Below are positions 1 through 5,914 of a stretch of 22,246 bases of DNA, one piece after another. Numbering within the stretch: the first letter of the stretch is position 1; each line of letters starts with the position of its first letter. Source of the stretch: CAZSVI01 sp964610205 (GTDB taxonomy: Bacteria > Bacillota > Clostridia > DSM-8532); the NCBI GenBank assembly GCA_964610205.1, contig CAZSVI010000060.1:1-22246 (forward strand). Reading direction: 5' to 3'. The notes under the pieces were generated by a model. It was not told the DNA's origin, made no database searches, and saw nothing but the letters and a program-made list of their open reading frames with translations. A program made the position numbers and the translations under genes.

Positions 1-1
1 A

Positions 2-946
2 GGCTATGGAGATAGGGTGATGAATCCGCTGGGAGGAGGCCGGGAACGTTCCGTCATTCTGAAGGATGATTGTTATCCGCAGCATGGCAACGATATGAAA
101 AATATTCAGTCGTTGGTGCATGAGCTTACTCATGCCATTGAACACATGAATGGAGACACTGGAGAGGAGGATGGCGAACGACACGCCTATTTCCTGCAGT
201 ATGCATCGGATGTGTTTAACAAACTGGTGGAAATTGAAAGAGGTGTGCACACTAATCTTTCGATTGAACTCGGAGATGTTGTCAATAAAATTTACAGGAC
301 TTACATCAATGAACATAACACCGACGAGCCACGGCAGCTTGGCTGGTTTGGCGCGGATATGCCTACTACCCAGCATCACTTCATTGATAAATACATAAAG
401 AATTTCTCTTCTCACAGCACAAGCCAACTGTCTCAGGAGCAGAGACAGCAAATAGCCGATATACTGGCATCTGTTTATTTCCCATTGGATGTAAAAGGCT
501 ATTACCGTGAGGAAACAGGTCCGTTTAAAGGCACTGTCTGGAGTGTTAACTGGATGAATGGGCTTATGGAAAAAATCATCACCAATGATACGGACAGCCA
601 CTATATCCGTGTGATGGGTGCTCCGCGATGGGTTGGTGGGAATAAAGCCATTGCAAGAATACAAGTGCAAGTGACCCTGAAAGCGAAAGTGGATTTCGAG
701 GCGCTAAAAAATCCGACGCAGGAGATATTTGATGTTGAACTGGCCTCGGAATCAAGTGATTATTACGATATGAACAATCCGAACTATGAAAGGAGGAATG
801 ATTTGGTCATTCGCTGGTACCCCCGTGCCGGATTGTTAAATTCCATGATTAACAGCCATACCACCGGAAGCCGCCTTGTCAGTCCATTGACGCCTTGTGC
901 GAGACCGTCGACATTTGACGTGACCAAAGGTCCCCTTGGCGTCTGA
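2..946 (+). CDS. Zincin-like metalloprotease-type protein (5'-partial)
   Basis: The reading frame is open from base 2, so the gene very probably starts upstream of the window; GTG 17 / ATG 20 are only the first internal start codons. Counting from GTG 17, residues 35-43 read HELTHAIEH, an HExxH zinc-binding signature (H35, E36, H39), with a further His at 43. An acidic GEEDGERHAYFLQ segment follows about ten residues later; in gluzincin-type families a downstream Glu followed by an alanine/aromatic helix supplies the third zinc ligand, and E54 of ERHAYFLQ could do this. The remaining ~250 residues are unrecognised; no signal peptide can be judged because the N-terminus is missing. The GC content is higher than in the rest of the window. 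The frame and motif are seen; protease activity is inferred. It could instead be a toxin-like or structural zincin relative. Confidence 0.6.
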   Translation, partial: GYGDRVMNPLGGGRERSVILKDDCYPQHGNDMKNIQSLVHELTHAIEHMNGDTGEEDGERHAYFLQYASDVFNKLVEIERGVHTNLSIELGDVVNKIYRTYINEHNTDEPRQLGWFGADMPTTQHHFIDKYIKNFSSHSTSQLSQEQRQQIADILASVYFPLDVKGYYREETGPFKGTVWSVNWMNGLMEKIITNDTDSHYIRVMGAPRWVGGNKAIARIQVQVTLKAKVDFEALKNPTQEIFDVELASESSDYYDMNNPNYERRNDLVIRWYPRAGLLNSMINSHTTGSRLVSPLTPCARPSTFDVTKGPLGV

Positions 947-985
947 TAAAACTGATTTCAAGCTTTCCATCAGGAAGAACAGGAG

Positions 986-1573
986 ATGTGTTACGTGTAT
1001 TGTATAAACTGTGGAAACCCGATAAAAGAAAATGTGTTCTTTTGTGCGTCCTGTGGGGCCGCAATCAATGCGTTACCGCCCACTGCGCCTTCGCCGAGCC
1101 CGATTACTATGCAGATGACAAACCGAAATACCGCCGGAAAAGCGCCGAAAAAAAAGATGATGGACTATCTGATGGTTCCCATTGCTATCCTCCTCATTTT
1201 GATGGGAACCGGCTACATGGCTCTTATGCTGGCCGGCAGAACGGTCACTGCGCAGGTAACCGACTGTGAGCAGGTGCTGTATGTCAACAACGATACTTCC
1301 ACGAGAAATCCCAGCCGCTACAAGCTGGAATACCAGTTTTCCATCAACGGCGAACGGTATACCGGGTCGGTGACGCGGGTTTTCTCAGGCGGCAGCCACA
1401 TGAGGCAGACCATATCGGTACACTATCTTCCCTTCTGGCCCCATATCAATACGGAGGAAAGGGATGTCAATCCTGCAGGACCGGTGACACTGGGAACCGG
1501 CATCCTGATGTTGATTCTTAGCGTCAAGAAAAAACTCCGGAACAAGGGCCATGGCGACCAACAATTCCTGTAA
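986..1573 (+). CDS. Zinc-ribbon membrane protein, DUF3592-like
   Basis: This 195-residue protein starts at ATG 986 behind an AGGAAGAACAGGAG purine stretch. The N-terminus carries a CxxC-x10-CxxC zinc ribbon (C6, C9, C20, C23), typical of the short zinc-ribbon head found on many Firmicute membrane proteins. A Pro/Ser-rich linker follows (about residues 30-40), then a Lys-rich patch and a transmembrane helix at about 58-80. A beta-rich extracytoplasmic segment (about 85-165) contains YKLEYQFSINGERYTG, which resembles DUF3592 domains. A second hydrophobic helix lies at about 167-185, followed by a basic tail. The function is unknown. It lies 39 bases after the preceding gene and could be cotranscribed with it. 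Its GC content matches that upstream gene more than the genes after 5.8 kb. Confidence 0.75.
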   Translation: MCYVYCINCGNPIKENVFFCASCGAAINALPPTAPSPSPITMQMTNRNTAGKAPKKKMMDYLMVPIAILLILMGTGYMALMLAGRTVTAQVTDCEQVLYVNNDTSTRNPSRYKLEYQFSINGERYTGSVTRVFSGGSHMRQTISVHYLPFWPHINTEERDVNPAGPVTLGTGILMLILSVKKKLRNKGHGDQQFL

Positions 1574-1597
1574 CGCCTGCGCCACTCGTTACAGGAA
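1565..1597. repeat. Perfect 11-bp inverted repeat at the end of the zinc-ribbon gene
   Basis: The arms TTCCTGTAACG (1565-1575) and CGTTACAGGAA (1587-1597) are exact reverse complements around an 11-base loop. The left arm includes the stop codon of the zinc-ribbon gene. No T-run follows, so it is not a classic intrinsic terminator; it may be an mRNA 3'-end structure or a weak or bidirectional terminator. Confidence 0.5.
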
Positions 1598-2040
1598 CTG
1601 CGTCACAAAGGTAAAATGCAAGCCTCAAAGGTTCTTGATAAAGTTATCAGCGGTTCATGGGCTTGGCAGACACGATGAGCAAGGGCTTCATCTAATCTTT
1701 AAATTCAGAGAACTAGACGGGAAGAAGTTTTTATATGAAGAAAATCAGCGCCTCTATTTCAAAAATCAGCTTCCTTTTTCACCCCGTTTCGGCAAGTTAG
1801 GCTATTGAAAGGATTTGCTATGAAACAAAAACACAGAATTATCCCTCGCATACTCATTACGCTGCTGGCATTATGATCACTAATGCCTCGTTGTTCCTTT
1901 TCTGTATCGGTTTGGGTATGGACAAAGCGATAGGGAAGTTTCCTTATTTAGGGTCGGCTAAATGATTCTTTTCTGGTGAATGGAGCTTCAGGTGTAGTTC
2001 TCCGGAAAAGGTTTATCGTAAGTTTTATTTTAACGATCCC
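1598..2040. other. 443-bp stretch with no intact gene; possible decayed short membrane ORF
   Basis: No recognisable protein is encoded here. A frame running to 1808 has no convincing start or family. At 1820 an ATG with a good GAAAGGA site opens an 18-codon frame that ends at TGA 1874-1876. An overlapping frame (ATG 1873 to TGA 1963-1965) continues with hydrophobic residues (SLFLFCIGLGMDKAIG). The two together look like one small membrane protein split by a one-base frameshift, but I do not recognise the family. The remaining bases show no structure I can support. Confidence 0.35.
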
Positions 2041-2471
2041 TTAGTGGAGTAGTTCATCCTCGAACAATATGTTCAAATCAAACATTAAACCTTCAAATAT
2101 TTCTGATTTTGCAACTTCGCTTGCTTTATAAACCTCACTTTTATAAACCTTATAATCTACAAAGGTGTAAAGGGTTATCCTGCGGCTATCCAGGTCTACG
2201 ATCCAAAATTCAGATACCCCTGAAGTCATGAAGGTATTCAGCTTGTAGACCATGTCGATGCTTCTTGTACTGGGAGACAAAATTTCCAGCGTAAAGTATT
2301 GGTGTTCCGATATATCTTCCCTTATCACTGATATTGTTTTCCAAATCACATAGTACAATGAGGTCGGGCTGCATGAAACCGGGAGTATTGATGTCCTGTT
2401 TTCGAAAAATAACATCAAAGGGCGCCATAAATGGCCTGCGCTTTCTTTATGATTGGATGGGCAATGTCCAT
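2041..2471 (-). pseudogene. Uma2 family (DUF820) endonuclease-like gene, frameshifted and internally deleted
   Basis: Read on the minus strand, three frames together spell a Uma2 protein. The frame from ATG 2471 begins MDIAHPIIKKAQAIY, like many Uma2 N-termini. A second frame gives APFDVIFRKQD and then MQPDLIVLCD and GTPIL. A third gives TLEILSPSTRSIDMVYKLN and VSEFWIVDLDSRRITLYTF, the conserved family core. The shift between the second and third frames maps to the AAA at 2293-2295 (one base too many): removing one base yields GTPILTLEILSPST, with the normal family spacing. Between the N-terminal piece and APFDV about 45 residues are missing compared with the usual ~185-190. Uma2 proteins have a PD-(D/E)xK-like fold and are common in cyanobacteria and some clostridia, usually with unknown function. 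This copy is almost certainly dead. No intact neighbour depends on it. Confidence 0.8.
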
Positions 2472-2560
2472 GCGCATCCATAAGCCGCTCAATTGGTGGA
2501 GAAAGGTTTTGCCAGCAGTTATGCGCAGGTTTTTGTCAAAGCTGTGGCGTCCTTTCCTGA

Positions 2561-2749
2561 TTGAGCTCCCTGTTCATACTTTTTACGCTGCAAATCGCAA
2601 TATTTGGATTTGTACCTGGCGTATCCGATCCGGACAGCATCAGCATGGTAATGGTTTCTACCTTGGGCATTGGATTGCTGTTCTTAACTCTCGCGTTCAT
2701 ATCGGGATGCGCTCACGATATTGACAAGGGAGGGATAACTAATGGATAA
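2561..2749 (+). pseudogene. C-terminal fragment of a small membrane protein
   Basis: The frame after a TGA at 2558-2560 encodes about 60 residues with two hydrophobic helices separated by a short polar loop (PGVSDPDS), and it ends by overlapping the start of the flavodoxin fragment (stop 2747-2749, next ATG 2742). Such overlap is typical of coupled operon genes, which argues that the frame was once real. Reading through the TGA, the same frame upstream is Cys-rich with FCQSCG, reminiscent of a zinc-ribbon head, so the TGA may be a nonsense mutation. No good start codon or RBS precedes the fragment. The family is not recognised. Confidence 0.4.
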
Positions 2750-2890
2750 GATAATATTAGTGGCTTATGGCTCCAAAAGAGGCTCGACTGCGGAGATAGC
2801 TGAAAAAATCGGTGAAATAATCAGACAAATAGGCTTGCAGGTGGATGTGCTGGATGCCGGTACAGTAAATGATCAGACTCCTTACAGCAC
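2742..2890 (+). pseudogene. Flavodoxin-domain protein, N-terminal fragment
   Basis: ATG 2742 follows a strong AAGGGAGGGA site. The first ~49 residues are a clear flavodoxin start: MDKIILVAYGSKRGSTAEIA is strand beta-1 plus the FMN phosphate-binding loop (G10, S11, R13, G14, S15, T16), followed by helix alpha-1 and VDVLDAGTVNDQTPYS. Family members then continue with a hydrophobic strand and a G-S-A-[IV]-Y motif; here the homology stops at about base 2890 and the frame runs into unrelated sequence to a stop at 2991-2993. This resembles the HemG/flavodoxin_5 type. The gene lacks two thirds of the fold, so it cannot bind FMN as a flavodoxin. A deletion or insertion junction at about 2890 is the likely cause. 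Confidence 0.75.
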
Positions 2891-2972
2891 CTCTCCTTTC
2901 AGATTATTGGAGATTGAGCGAGGTGTGCATTTTTGTACGAGAATAAACATTCCCCATTTTTTCAGAATCCTA

Positions 2973-3000
2973 TTGACATTTTATCTTTTTTAAGTATAAT
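2973..3000 (+). promoter_or_regulatory. Near-consensus sigma-A promoter
   Basis: The -35 TTGACA (2973-2978) and -10 TATAAT (2995-3000) are both perfect consensus with a 16-bp spacer. Transcription would start at about 3007, just before the tandem palindromes at 3017-3044. The gene it originally served appears to have been lost, and the promoter now faces a truncated DUF4386 frame. Confidence 0.7.
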
Positions 3001-3016
3001 ATTTTTTGTAAAATAA

Positions 3017-3044
3017 TTTAATATTAAACTTATTTAATATTAAA
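3017..3044. promoter_or_regulatory. Tandem 12-bp palindromes, probable operator
   Basis: Two copies of the perfect palindrome TTTAATATTAAA lie at 3017-3028 and 3033-3044, 16 bp centre to centre and directly downstream of the promoter at 2973-3000. That position suits a repressor operator. The sequence is purely A/T, so chance similarity is possible, but the exact duplication and placement support a binding site. Confidence 0.5.
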
Positions 3045-3057
3045 TTATTAGATGTAG

Positions 3058-3474
3058 TTATGGATTACAGCTTTCTCCATGCTTTCTCTCAGTAATCAGT
3101 ATGCTCCCGCCACATCTGAAGTTCAGAAGAACTTACTGTTGGCGGCGGGGCATGCGGTGCTGTCCATCAATCGCTTCAACGGCCCTGATGCCTATCCTGG
3201 GACAGGAGGTTATATAAGTTTGCTTCTAATTGCTTTAGCTGGTTTGATAATATCAATCGTTATGATACAGAGCAAAACATTCAATCGAAGTACCGGTTAC
3301 GTTGGAATTATTGCAAATGTACTCGATTTAATTTACTGCATTGCTTTTGTCTTTATCCCCACAATTGATAATAAAATATTGACTGTTTGCTTTATACCTG
3401 CCGCCGGATTGTTTCTTATGATATGGCATATCATGATTGGCTGGAGACTCTGCCGACTAAGAAATTTAACATAG
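3058..3474 (+). pseudogene. DUF4386-type membrane protein, 5'-truncated
   Basis: The frame opens after a TAG at 3055-3057 and first offers ATG at 3079. The product resembles the C-terminal half of DUF4386 proteins: LSLSNQYA, AAGHAVLSINRFN, then hydrophobic helices beginning GGYISLLLIALAGLIIS, NVLDLIYCIAFVF and GLFLMIWHIMIGWRL. Members of the family that I recall are about 220-240 residues with an extra N-terminal helical part; here only about 130-138 residues remain, and no RBS precedes ATG 3079. The usual neighbour is a transcriptional regulator. I read this as a remnant fused to unrelated promoter DNA at about 3060. A functional shortened protein is possible but less likely. Confidence 0.65.
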
Positions 3475-3488
3475 CAAAGGTGATAATC

Positions 3489-3505
3489 GTCATATGATCT
3501 ATGAC
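3489..3505. promoter_or_regulatory. 17-bp imperfect palindrome upstream of the EFR1 gene
   Basis: GTCAT (3489-3493) and ATGAC (3501-3505) flank a 7-bp centre, about 24 bp before the EFR1 start. A dyad here could bind the adjacent PadR-type regulator, which is now mutated. There is no recognised consensus; this is a suggestion from position only. Confidence 0.25.
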
Positions 3506-3528
3506 TTGGCAGAATGGGAGAAGTATCT

Positions 3529-4362
3529 ATGAATATGGAGATTTATTATTTTTCCGGAACAGGCAATTCATTGGCAGTAGCAAGGGATATTGCAGAAAAG
3601 ACAGACGCTATCCTTATTCCGATAGCATCACTAAAAGATAAAAAATCGATTACAACGGATGCTGATGCAATTGGGATAATATTCCCGGTATACTATGGCG
3701 AGCTTCCAATCATTGTTAAGGAATTTGCTGAAAAACTTGTGTCCCTAAAACATAAATATATATTTTCAGTTTGTACTTATGGCGGTGCAGCAATGGCATC
3801 ATTGAGGATATTAAGAGGCATATTGCGGTCGAATGGCGGGAAGCTTTCAGCGGTGTATGGAGTCCATATGCCTCAAAACTCATTTTTTAAGCCAAAAGAA
3901 AATCATCAGGAGATTTATTCCGCATGGAAAAAAACGCTTGATCAAATTGTAAAGAATACTCAGAACAAAACTAAAGGCTTATTTTATTCCAATTATTTGT
4001 TAGAATTATTATTTATCCCGATTCAACCATTATTAATAAGACCCACATGTAAAAAATCTTTTGTTAAGCGAACTAATATGCCTGCAAATACAAGGATTGA
4101 AGAACTTGTACGTATGATGGACATAGGATTTGGAACTGATGAAAACTGTAATGGGTGCAGCATCTGTTCAAAGGTATGTCCTGTTAACAATATAATTATT
4201 ATTAATAATAAGCCTGTATGGATGCATCACTGTGAAACTTGTCTGGCCTGTTATAACTGGTGTCCGAATAGAGCCATTCAAGGCGGTATAACATCAAAGG
4301 GCTATTACTACCGTCATCCGGAAATTGAAATTTCTGATATAATCAAGCAGAGAGGTATGTAA
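3529..4362 (+). CDS. EFR1-type flavodoxin/2x[4Fe-4S] ferredoxin fusion
   Basis: I choose ATG 3529 (277 residues) because GGGAGAAG lies 5 bases ahead of it and the protein then begins MNMEIYYFSGTGNSLAVA; ATG 3514 lies upstream with no site. The N-terminal ~150 residues are a flavodoxin-like FMN domain: SGTGNS phosphate loop, GIIFPVYYGELP and FSVCTYGGAA strand-loop motifs. The C-terminus holds two [4Fe-4S] clusters: C207-x2-C210-x2-C213-x3-C217P and C235-x2-C238-x2-C241-x3-C245P. This is the arrangement of EFR1-family ferrodoxins, soluble electron carriers common in clostridia whose partners are mostly undefined. All eight cluster cysteines and the frame are intact, unlike every neighbour. The overlap-range spacing to the PadR gene (30 bp) suggests one operon with it. 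Confidence 0.88.
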   Translation: MNMEIYYFSGTGNSLAVARDIAEKTDAILIPIASLKDKKSITTDADAIGIIFPVYYGELPIIVKEFAEKLVSLKHKYIFSVCTYGGAAMASLRILRGILRSNGGKLSAVYGVHMPQNSFFKPKENHQEIYSAWKKTLDQIVKNTQNKTKGLFYSNYLLELLFIPIQPLLIRPTCKKSFVKRTNMPANTRIEELVRMMDIGFGTDENCNGCSICSKVCPVNNIIIINNKPVWMHHCETCLACYNWCPNRAIQGGITSKGYYYRHPEIEISDIIKQRGM

Positions 4363-4392
4363 ATAAATTGAACATTTAAGGAAGTGGACCAA

Positions 4393-4932
4393 GTGTCGCT
4401 AAAGATTTTATTGTTAGGTTTGATAGAGATATCTCCGATGCCAGGATATAATTTAATGAAGGCTTTTGATGATTCCATGCTGTTTTACTGGCACGCAACA
4501 CATACACAGATTTATAACACATTGAAGGAAATGGAAAAAGATGGGCTGGTTACCAGTGAAGTGGTTCATCAAGTAGTCAATCCATCAAAAAAAGTATTCA
4601 GTATAACCGAAAAGGGAAAGGAAGCTTTAACTGAATAGCTGTTTGAAGAGCCTAAATTGCCGGGATTTAAGCATGACTTTTTAATTAAACTGTCTTTAAG
4701 TTCACGGTTGTCGGAAAGGGATTTGCTTTTACAGTTAAATCTATATGAACAAAAGCTGAAAGACAAGCTAACTGCACTGAAAAGTGAAAAAAAGAAAGAA
4801 TTTCTGAAATTTGCAAGAAGCAATAAAGAATTGATTCTTTGGGAAATGACATTTGAAAATGGAATAATGTATTATCAGAATGAACTTGCATGGGTAGAAA
4901 AGGTGAAGGAATATCACAGTGAAAACAGATGA
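4393..4932 (+). pseudogene. PadR-family regulator interrupted by an in-frame TAG
   Basis: The start is GTG 4393, giving MSLKILLLGLIE, the typical PadR N-terminus; AAGGAAG sits 8 bases ahead. The winged-helix DNA-binding domain is complete: GYNLMKAFDD, WHATHTQIYNTLKEMEKDGL and KKVFSITEKGKEALTE. At 4636-4638 a TAG follows. The same frame then continues without shift as LFEEPKLPGFKHDFLIKLSL and the charged coiled helices of the C-terminal PadR dimerisation domain to TGA 4930-4932. Family members usually have Trp-Leu at this point (EWL), so TGG to TAG is the simplest explanation. The first part alone could give a ~81-residue winged helix without dimerisation helices. Amber read-through cannot be excluded, but the neighbours are also broken. 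Confidence 0.85.
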
Positions 4933-5129
4933 CAAATCATGTTGTAGTTATATAAAACCACTTAGGTGGCTTGGGCGATTGGTGGGCACTATATCGTCTG
5001 CTGTTTTTTTGTTTTTTTCATTGGTGAAGGCATGTCCGAGGGTATAGATTTATACTATCCTTGAAGCTTGAGCAGGAGATGAAAAACAACACACCTGATC
5101 TCGAATACGGATGCCAGGTGATGGTATGA
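4919..5129 (+). pseudogene. Small membrane protein gene coupled to PadR, frameshifted
   Basis: GTG 4919 overlaps the end of the PadR frame and has GAAGGA just upstream, a normal operon junction. The first frame gives a polar start and then YIKPLRWLGRLVGTISSAVF, a transmembrane helix. At the two T7 tracts (5004-5010 and 5012-5018) the sense moves to another frame, FFIGEGMSEGIDL, with a stop at 5062-5064. A third frame (LSLKLEQEMKNNTPDLEYG) may carry the end to TGA 5127-5129. The pieces look like one small membrane protein of the kind often encoded after PadR genes. The first shift is well supported by the homopolymer tracts, the second only weakly. The function is unknown. Confidence 0.55.
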
Positions 5130-5238
5130 ATGAAAATGTAACAAACAAATAGCGTTCTTTGGTTTCAAGTGAAGCTGAAGAGCACTTTTTTTATTGCAGC
5201 AGATTGCTGTAAGCCATACAACTAAATAAAAGAACGAT

Positions 5239-5270
5239 AAGGCGTTGTCTTTACAAAAAGGCAGCGCCTT
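5239..5270. repeat. 9-bp inverted repeat
   Basis: AAGGCGTTG (5239-5247) and CAGCGCCTT (5262-5270) pair over nine positions with one G-T wobble. The sequence afterwards (ATTTGG) is not a T-run. It directly abuts the GNAT fragment and may be an old terminator, or mark a rearrangement junction. Confidence 0.4.
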
Positions 5271-5275
5271 ATTTG

Positions 5276-5374
5276 GAGCTTTCTGCTACTGATTCTGGCA
5301 AGCCATTATATGAAAAGCTCGGATTTGTACATAGGCAGTCGAAATACACCGAGATGAGATTGGGGCTTTTGTGA
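5276..5374 (+). pseudogene. GNAT acetyltransferase, C-terminal fragment
   Basis: The frame from 5276 to the TGA at 5372-5374 encodes ELSATDSGKPLYEKLGF followed by YTEMRL and a stop, the hallmark C-terminal motif of GNAT N-acetyltransferases (ATDxGxxLYxKLGF, then a final strand ending in M-x-L). The ~120 N-terminal residues, including the acetyl-CoA-binding loop, are absent. The TGA overlaps an ATG (5374) that opens a 21-codon frame (MENNHWVEEKLKACRTKTVI), possibly the remnant of a coupled next gene. Confidence 0.7.
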
Positions 5375-5463
5375 TGGAAAACAATCATTGGGTAGAGGAA
5401 AAACTTAAAGCCTGTCGGACGAAGACGGTGATTTTGTGATTGTTACAATTTTATTAATTTTAT

Positions 5464-5492
5464 TTTACAAAAAGAAATAAACATGATATAAT
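5464..5492 (+). promoter_or_regulatory. Extended -10 promoter of the small peptide gene
   Basis: TTTACA (5464-5469), a 17-bp spacer, and TATAAT (5487-5492) preceded by TGA, making an extended -10 (TGnTATAAT). The predicted start is about 5499, giving an 80-base leader before ATG 5580. Confidence 0.75.
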
Positions 5493-5579
5493 CGTATACA
5501 TCAGATAAATATTTAGAGAGAAATTCTTAAGTTATGTTCACAAAAGATGGTATGTGGTTATTAAAAGGGGGAACTGATA

Positions 5580-5672
5580 ATGTTGTTAAAGAAAAAATCT
5601 ATTGCCATCAGCGTACTAATAATTTCTGTTTTGCTATTTGTTATGATGAATTTTACAGCGTTTTTTAAATAG
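5580..5672 (+). CDS. 30-residue hydrophobic peptide with its own transcription unit
   Basis: ATG 5580 lies 5 bases after an AAAAGGGGGAACT site. The product begins MLLKKKSIAISVLIIS, continues as one uninterrupted hydrophobic helix, and ends FTAFFK, a Lys-helix-Lys single-span membrane peptide. It has its own extended -10 promoter (5464-5492) and a strong intrinsic terminator 14 bases after the stop (5687-5716), so it forms a complete monocistronic unit of about 220 bases. Candidates are a small regulatory membrane peptide, a type I-toxin-like peptide, or the surviving signal sequence of a lost exported protein. No homologous family is recognised. A competing frame from ATG 5534 (MFTKDGMWLLKGG) overlaps it but lacks a good RBS. 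Confidence 0.5.
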   Translation: MLLKKKSIAISVLIISVLLFVMMNFTAFFK

Positions 5673-5686
5673 TATATCATAATCCG

Positions 5687-5716
5687 AAAAAAGGAGCTTT
5701 TTAGTTCCTTTTTTTT
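5687..5716 (+). terminator. Intrinsic terminator after the small peptide gene
   Basis: AAAAAAGGAGCT (5687-5698) pairs with AGTTCCTTTTTT (5703-5714) around a TTTT loop, a 12-bp stem with one G-T wobble, and the T-run continues to 5716. The A-rich left arm makes it potentially bidirectional. Confidence 0.85.
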
Positions 5717-5740
5717 GTTGGCGGGACTATTTATAAAACG

Positions 5741-5812
5741 CTCCCGGAACGCTGCACGCAAAATGCGTAAGGCAGGCGTTATAGCGCCCTCGTTTAGGAG
5801 CGCGAACGCTAA
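5741..5812. repeat. GC-rich segment with several short inverted repeats
   Basis: Within AT-rich DNA this stretch contains ACGCA/TGCGT (3-base loop), GGCG/CGCC (6-base loop) and outer CGCTCC/GGAGCG arms, plus two direct copies of GAACGCT. It may fold into a branched structure or be an intergenic repeat. No coding sequence is supported. Confidence 0.35.
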
Positions 5813-5830
5813 TTTGAAAAACAAGTATTA

Positions 5831-5859
5831 TTGATTCAAGGGGGAAATAGTGGTATAGT
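5831..5859 (+). promoter_or_regulatory. Promoter of the cvpA/SLH block
   Basis: TTGATT (5831-5836), 17-bp spacer, TATAGT (5854-5859) with TGG before it (extended -10). The leader to ATG 5915 is about 50 bases. Confidence 0.65.
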
Positions 5860-5914
5860 AAATATTAACCTGAATACTAGATTGATTTTACAGGGAAATG
5901 ATTGGAGGATCGGT

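Noticed and set aside
1565..1597. Integron attC site or intrinsic terminator
   Set aside because: The arms lack the attC core consensus and no T-run follows, so it is kept only as an inverted repeat.
1551..1808. 85-residue Cys-rich ORF after the zinc-ribbon gene
   Set aside because: It overlaps the stop and hairpin of the preceding gene and has no RBS or recognisable family.
2431..2724. 97-residue plus-strand protein
   Set aside because: It overlaps the Uma2 remnant on the other strand, has no RBS and no family-like pattern; the alternative frame at 2561-2749 looks more protein-like.
2890..2972. Insertion sequence end
   Set aside because: The short stretch after the flavodoxin breakpoint has no terminal inverted repeat pair or target duplication that I can identify.
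5561..5824. 87-residue minus-strand protein
   Set aside because: It runs antisense through the terminator and the small peptide gene and has low-complexity content; better explained by the plus-strand unit and intergenic repeats.
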